From the NCBI GenBank assembly GCA_023429825.1, contig JAEZDC010000123.1, forward strand, positions 1 through 9,704: a stretch of DNA of 9,704 nucleotides. Direction: 5' to 3'. Positions 6,547-9,704 of the stretch are shown one piece after another. Under the pieces are notes generated by a model that did not search any database, was not told the DNA's origin, and saw nothing but the letters and a program-made list of their open reading frames with translations. The DNA comes from Bacteroidota bacterium. GTDB lineage: Bacteria > Bacteroidota > Bacteroidia > Chitinophagales > Chitinophagaceae. Made by a program: the position numbers and the translations under genes. Positions within the stretch are counted from its first letter, which is position 1; the number at the start of each line of letters is the position of its first letter.

Positions 6547-7370
6547 TATTTTTCATCGGCATCTTTAGGAATAGCGAAGGTTGCCTTATAGAAAGATTGC
6601 GAAGAATCTTCTTCAAAGAAGATGTTCCCATGAATTACTTTTAACCTGCTTTGAATATTTTTTAAACCTAAACCAACATTGCTTTTATTCAACTTAGTAA
6701 AGTCGTCCTGGGTAATGCCTCTTCCGTCGTGGTGAAGCCTGATGACCATTTCATCATCCTCATTATGCTGGGTTAAATGAATAAAGGAGGAGTTACTGTG
6801 TTTTAGTACGTTATTCACTAACTCTTGAACAATTCTATATACGATCAACTCTTTCTCTGGCTTTAGCCTTATTTTATAATCATGAAAACGACAATTCACA
6901 TTCAATGAACCTGATCCGTTGATCTTTTGAAAAAAGTCGTTTATCGCAGATTCAAGGCCAAAATTTTTCAAGGTTGGAGGCATGAGGCTATGAGAGATAT
7001 TTCTTATCAACTGAATCGTTTCATCAATGATCTGTTTAGCATTGAATATTGATTGAAGTTGTTGGGCCTTTTCCTGGTTAACAAGATTCTCATTCAAATA
7101 TAATCTTGCTGTAGCTAATAAGGGGCCTGCGTCATCGTGTAGATCGGCTGCGATTCTTTGTCTTTCTTCTTCCTGCGATTTGATAGAAGCTCTTAAGAGT
7201 AATTTCTGTTGTTCTGCTTCCATTTCCTGCATTCGCATTTGATATTTTATCACTTTTCGCTGGTGGAAAATGATAAAAAGAATAAGGCCGATGGTTAGCA
7301 GCAGCATTCCTAATGTGCCGAAAAATAATACCAGCGATACACTGGATGAACTAGCTTGTAATAGACTCAT
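6546..7370 (-). CDS. Membrane sensor histidine kinase, HisKA_3 type
   Basis: This kinase should autophosphorylate on histidine and pass the phosphate to the adjacent regulator. From the ATG at 7370 it has 274 residues. A single membrane helix (about 10-35) leaves almost no outside domain, so it probably senses through a partner. A likely coiled coil (about 40-70) leads to the dimerisation/phospho-acceptor region ERQRIAADLHDDAGP with His78. The HATPase domain shows the N-box ELVNNVLKHSN (E183, N187), a G1 box DGRG (215-218) and a G2 box GLGLKN (233-238). The frame also opens at a TTG (7394), which I rejected. The start overlaps the end of the seven-helix protein gene by 20 bases in another frame, implying translational coupling and a shared function. 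Confidence 0.93.
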   Translation of the reverse strand: MSLLQASSSSVSLVLFFGTLGMLLLTIGLILFIIFHQRKVIKYQMRMQEMEAEQQKLLLRASIKSQEEERQRIAADLHDDAGPLLATARLYLNENLVNQEKAQQLQSIFNAKQIIDETIQLIRNISHSLMPPTLKNFGLESAINDFFQKINGSGSLNVNCRFHDYKIRLKPEKELIVYRIVQELVNNVLKHSNSSFIHLTQHNEDDEMVIRLHHDGRGITQDDFTKLNKSNVGLGLKNIQSRLKVIHGNIFFEEDSSQSFYKATFAIPKDADEK

Positions 7371-8292
7371 GTGCTTTACTTTGATTCCCTGCAAATGCAG
7401 CTTTAAACAATCTACTTTCCTTACTGTTCGGTGTTTTTATTAAGAATGCTATAAAAAATAAAATATTTCTGAGGATAAGAAAGACAGAGTTGATAATGTA
7501 CAAATTGGCCAGGGAAGAGTTGCTTTCCTTTTCCAAAATGTTATAGTATAAAAAGAAGAAAAATGTACCCCCTTTGTAAATCAGGATTCCATTTACTAAC
7601 CAGAACTCAGCAGTCGAATAGATAAAATGAGTTTGCGGTTTTGTTATCTGGTCATAGAAGAAAAGTATGGTCAGTGCAATAATGGCAATAGTTTCAATGC
7701 CATTATTCAGCGTATCAAAAAGATATAGCCTTTGGGAAATAATATTCCTGAATATCCAGGAAGCAGAGATGAGCACCATCAGGCCCAGTGCAATATTTCT
7801 CTTTGTTTTCTGGTGTTTGAATATTGCGAAAAAGAAACAGAATATCAAAAGGCTTTCTACCAAAATGTAGATATTAATTACCCAAAGATTGGAGATAACC
7901 TTAAAGGTTTGCCCATCCATTGGAATACCGTTCAATCCTTCGACAACCACCGCAGTCTTGGAGCTGACCCTGTTTACAGGCGTATTAGTATGGTCGTAAA
8001 TTTTAGAAACAGAACCTAAATGTTGTCCTGCTATAAGCATATCACCTACATGAATGCTGCCTTTTTCTATTTTGATAAGGGAGCTTACTTTGCTGTCTTC
8101 AGATGATGCATTTATAATAGTACCAACTGCAGCGGATTGCTTACCAATGTAAATCGCAAGAAGATCGAAACTGATACTCGCAACCAGGATAAAAAAACAA
8201 ACCCATCTTGACTTTTCTTTCCAGTTCAATTTAATGAAAAGAAATGCCAAAATGGGCAGAATACATGAATAGATAGAAATATTTGAAATCAA
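7351..8292 (-). CDS. Seven-helix membrane protein with inserted IF2-like beta-barrel domain
   Basis: This looks like a receptor-like membrane protein of 313 residues. Predicted helices are about 5-21, 30-50, 136-158, 166-184, 198-213, 227-248 and 262-285. Basic residues in KLNWKEKSRW (21-30), KHQKTKRN (159-166) and the C-terminal tail suggest N-terminus outside and C-terminus inside. Between helices 2 and 3, residues about 56-133 form a soluble insert that resembles the beta-barrel following the G domain of translation factor IF2: KGSIHVGDMLIAG (77-89), then VVVEGLNGIPMDGQTFKVI (115-133). There is no GTPase domain, so translation is an unlikely role. By topology the insert faces the periplasm. 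The gene overlaps the kinase gene by 20 bases, so it is probably the kinase's sensing or membrane partner. No ATG is available near the start; the start given is a TTG. Confidence 0.85.
   Translation of the reverse strand: MISNISIYSCILPILAFLFIKLNWKEKSRWVCFFILVASISFDLLAIYIGKQSAAVGTIINASSEDSKVSSLIKIEKGSIHVGDMLIAGQHLGSVSKIYDHTNTPVNRVSSKTAVVVEGLNGIPMDGQTFKVISNLWVINIYILVESLLIFCFFFAIFKHQKTKRNIALGLMVLISASWIFRNIISQRLYLFDTLNNGIETIAIIALTILFFYDQITKPQTHFIYSTAEFWLVNGILIYKGGTFFFFLYYNILEKESNSSLANLYIINSVFLILRNILFFIAFLIKTPNSKESRLFKAAFAGNQSKAHESITS
7894..8127 (-). other. Region encoding the IF2-like beta-barrel insert
   Basis: It encodes residues about 56-133 of the seven-helix protein. Seen in order: G-T-I-I-x-A (57-62), K-G-S-I-x-V-G-D-x-L-I-A-G (77-89), G-x-V (93-95), V-x-V-x-G-L-x-G-I-P-x-x-G-x-x-F-x-V (115-132). 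The IF2 pattern as I know it reads G-T-L-x-x-G-D-x-x-x-x-G, G-x-V-R-A, V-x-x-x-G-L-x-G-x-P-x-A-G-D-x-F-x-V in the same order and with similar spacing. The IF2 features K-G-R-G-P and A-G-P-S are absent here. Homology is an inference from recall, not from an alignment search. Confidence 0.7.
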
Positions 8293-8313
8293 TTCGGAGG
8301 TGATGGTATTTCG

Positions 8314-8353
8314 TTTTGGTTTTTCAAAAATAACTTTTTAATCAAAACCAAAA
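8314..8353. repeat. 10-base inverted repeat between small gene and membrane-protein gene
   Basis: TTTTGGTTTT (8314-8323) and AAAACCAAAA (8344-8353) are perfect reverse complements separated by 20 AT-rich bases with an inner AAAAA/TTTTT pairing. No T-run follows on either strand, so a standard terminator is unlikely. It fills half of the 80-base gap just ahead of the seven-helix protein gene and could be an operator or an mRNA hairpin that separates expression of the two genes. Confidence 0.45.
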
Positions 8354-8372
8354 TCAACCTATCCATAAAAGA

Positions 8373-8786
8373 TTACCACCAGCTAAATCCACCAGCATCA
8401 TCGCTGTCGCCGCAATATGGAGGACAAGCTCTTGACATATCTGCTACGATTGCCTTTTGCTTAGTAATTTCACCATTATCACCAGTAGTAGTATACTCCA
8501 GAATGTTTTTACCATCTTTATTTACACCAACCAAAACCAACTGTCTTATTCCAAGTTCGTTCAAGCCATGGAACATTCTGATACCCACGCAACCTGGTTG
8601 TGCAAGGATGTTTTCGATTATGTTTCTACCCATGAAATGAGCTAAAACATCATCCGGGTTTGCATCATAATGGGCTTTAACCATTTTAGCACCTGCTTCA
8701 TAGCCAATGTCTTTGCCAACTTCAGGGCTATAAGACTTGCTTTGTTCGATAACTTTACCTTTTACAACTATGAGTTCTTTTTCCAT
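8373..8786 (-). CDS. Small soluble protein with CPPYC...WW tail, unknown function
   Basis: The 137-residue product has no signal peptide and no membrane helix. The middle is a compact-looking domain: an amphipathic stretch GYEAGAKMVKAHYDANPDD (28-46), GRNIIENILAQPGCVGIR (53-70), then a strand-like RQLVLVGVNKDGKNILEYTT (81-100). The tail changes character: S-R-A-C-P-P-Y-C-G-D-S-D-D-A-G-G, ending in F-S-W-W, with C121 and C125 four apart and two terminal tryptophans. I recall similar small proteins in Chitinophagaceae but know no function. The ATG at 8786 is preceded by an A-rich leader (ccaaactactt). It lies 80 bases upstream of the sensory operon on the same strand, so it may belong to it or be a separately controlled unit. 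Confidence 0.82.
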   Translation of the reverse strand: MEKELIVVKGKVIEQSKSYSPEVGKDIGYEAGAKMVKAHYDANPDDVLAHFMGRNIIENILAQPGCVGIRMFHGLNELGIRQLVLVGVNKDGKNILEYTTTGDNGEITKQKAIVADMSRACPPYCGDSDDAGGFSWW

Positions 8787-9131
8787 AAGTAGTTTGGTAT
8801 GGGTTTAATTAATTTGGATTACTAATTAAAAGTGCCCATTATCTTTTTTATCCACAATGGGTTTGCAAGCCCCTATTTTTTTTATTTTAGCCTGAAATCT
8901 TTGAAAAACAACCAGTTCAATAGGTTTTGCTCAATTAATTGCTGCTTCAAAACACGTACAATTACTTGACAAATACCGTAAAATTACTAAGCCAAAGTAC
9001 GTAAAAATTCTTAATTAAACATGATTCAAACAGGGAATATTCGATTGGTTTGTTAGAAAATCTACGTTACAACAGTGTAAAAATTGATAATTTACTGAAT
9101 ATCATTAGCAAGAAACTAACCCCACAACCAA
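8787..9131. promoter_or_regulatory. 345-base regulatory gap between divergent genes
   Basis: This AT-rich gap separates the small protein gene (- strand) from the second response regulator (+ strand) and must hold promoters for both directions. It contains an inverted repeat TTTAATTA (8804-8811) / TAATTAAA (8823-8830), a CCCATT (8835-8840) / AATGGG (8856-8861) stem in the leader of the - strand gene, a T8 run near 8875-8882, and three direct repeats at 8955-9012. I see no convincing match to the Bacteroidetes TTTG / TAnnTTTG promoter and no coding frame. Confidence 0.55.
8955..9012 (+). repeat. Three direct repeats CGTAMAATTACT spaced 22-23 bases
   Basis: CGTACAATTACT (8955-8966), CGTAAAATTACT (8977-8988) and CGTAAAAATTCTT (9000-9012) start 22 and 23 bases apart, about two turns of the helix, so all three would lie on nearly the same DNA face. 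A weaker fourth match, GTAAAAATT, is at 9077-9085. The arrangement resembles binding sites for a transcription factor; one or both neighbouring LuxR-type regulators are natural candidates. Confidence 0.5.
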
Positions 9132-9704
9132 ATGATTAATGATAGGATGATTAGATTGGCTATAACTGATGATCACAAAATTTTCAGAGATGGAATAAGG
9201 ATGGCTCTGAAAGATCGGGAGTTTATTAAAGTGATATGGGAAGCTGATGATGGCAAGGATATGATGCATAAGCTGAAGATCAAGCAACCGGATGTTTTAC
9301 TTATGGATATACGGATGCCTGAGATCGACGGAGTGAACGCCATTAAGCTTATAAGAAAGGAATATGAAGATCTTAAGATTATAATCCTTAGTATGTATGA
9401 TGATCAGGAAGTGATCACTAAAATGATGGAGATGGGAGCGAATGCTTTTCTTTCCAAAACAACGGATCCTGATGAAATATATAAAGCTGTATTGAGTGTA
9501 ATGAATGATGATTTTTATTTCAATGACTTAGTCAATACGGCGGTACTCTTAAAGCTTCAGCAAAAGAAGGCAGTCAGAAAATTTTATCCTAGTTCTGTGA
9601 AGTTTAATGAGAAAGAGCTCAAAATTCTAAAACTCATCAGCGAAGACAAAACCACCGAGGAAATCTCCAAAGAAATTTTTTTAAGTCCCCGAACTATCGA
9701 AACC
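9132..9704 (+). CDS. NarL/LuxR-family response regulator (cut by window end)
   Basis: The open frame from the ATG at 9132 runs 191 codons without a stop to the end of the window. Its receiver domain has the acidic pair D13/D14, phospho-acceptor D59 in DVLLMDIRMP, S87 at the switch position and K109, all as required for phosphorylation. The start of the LuxR-type helix-turn-helix is present (KFNEKELKILKLI, TTEEISKEIFLSPRTIET) and the rest lies beyond the edge. A second ATG at 9147 would give a start closer to the other regulator (MIRLAITDDHK versus MADIKVAIADDHK); the first has the A-rich upstream context and is given. It is a clear paralogue of the regulator at 5855-6505, transcribed divergently from that operon. 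Its kinase is not visible. Confidence 0.92.
   Translation, partial: MINDRMIRLAITDDHKIFRDGIRMALKDREFIKVIWEADDGKDMMHKLKIKQPDVLLMDIRMPEIDGVNAIKLIRKEYEDLKIIILSMYDDQEVITKMMEMGANAFLSKTTDPDEIYKAVLSVMNDDFYFNDLVNTAVLLKLQQKKAVRKFYPSSVKFNEKELKILKLISEDKTTEEISKEIFLSPRTIET

Noticed and set aside
7371..7394. Longer kinase start at a TTG (7394)
   Set aside because: An ATG eight codons downstream gives a normal start just before the membrane helix and a shorter overlap with the upstream gene.
7667..8019. Two + strand open frames opposite the membrane-protein gene
   Set aside because: They lie wholly within the coding sequence of the seven-helix protein, lack domain features, and have no independent context.
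8966..8971. TTGACA as a -35 promoter element
   Set aside because: No matching -10 box at the expected distance, and the consensus is not typical for this lineage.
8955..9012. CRISPR array
   Set aside because: The repeats are only about 12 bases long with about 10-base spacers, far too short for CRISPR.
9105..9287. Open frame on the - strand over the start of the second response regulator
   Set aside because: It overlaps a clear receiver domain on the + strand and has no recognisable features.

Overview
The window looks like a chromosome segment from a member of the Bacteroidetes, most likely Chitinophagaceae or a close relative. Pointers are the AT-rich sequence, A-rich rather than Shine-Dalgarno-type regions before most starts, an L17 with a long acidic/basic tail, a carA directly after rplQ, and small HisKA_3 kinases paired with NarL/LuxR response regulators. 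The family-level assignment is an inference from protein style only.

Left part (1-4162, all + strand): the end of the alpha ribosomal operon, rpsK - rpsD - rpoA - rplQ, followed by carA. The order is conserved, but the gaps are unusually roomy (about 86-120 bases each) and hold hairpins, a strong intrinsic terminator between rpoA and rplQ, and a short tandem repeat between rpsD and rpoA. A second terminator separates rplQ from carA.

Middle (4163-4812): a 279-base gap with a 12-base direct repeat and a 137-base element bounded by a 21-base inverted repeat, then a small two-helix membrane protein of unknown function, then a bidirectional terminator that closes this gene and the converging operon.

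Right part (4813-8786, all - strand): reading from right to left, a small protein of unknown function with a Cys-Pro-Pro-Tyr-Cys ... Trp-Trp tail; a seven-helix membrane protein that carries an inserted domain strongly resembling the beta-barrel of translation initiation factor IF2; a one-helix sensor histidine kinase whose start overlaps the membrane protein's end by 20 bases; its NarL/LuxR response regulator; and an exported beta-rich protein anchored by a C-terminal helix. The tight spacing suggests that membrane protein, kinase, regulator and exported protein act as one sensory unit: the membrane protein may sense outside, the kinase and regulator relay the signal, and the exported protein may be a sensor accessory or target.

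Right end (8787-9704): a 345-base regulatory gap with inverted repeats and three direct repeats spaced 22-23 bases apart, then a divergent second NarL/LuxR response regulator, cut off by the window end inside its DNA-binding domain. The standout observation is the IF2-like barrel placed, by the positive-inside rule, on the outer face of a seven-helix membrane protein next to a two-component system.
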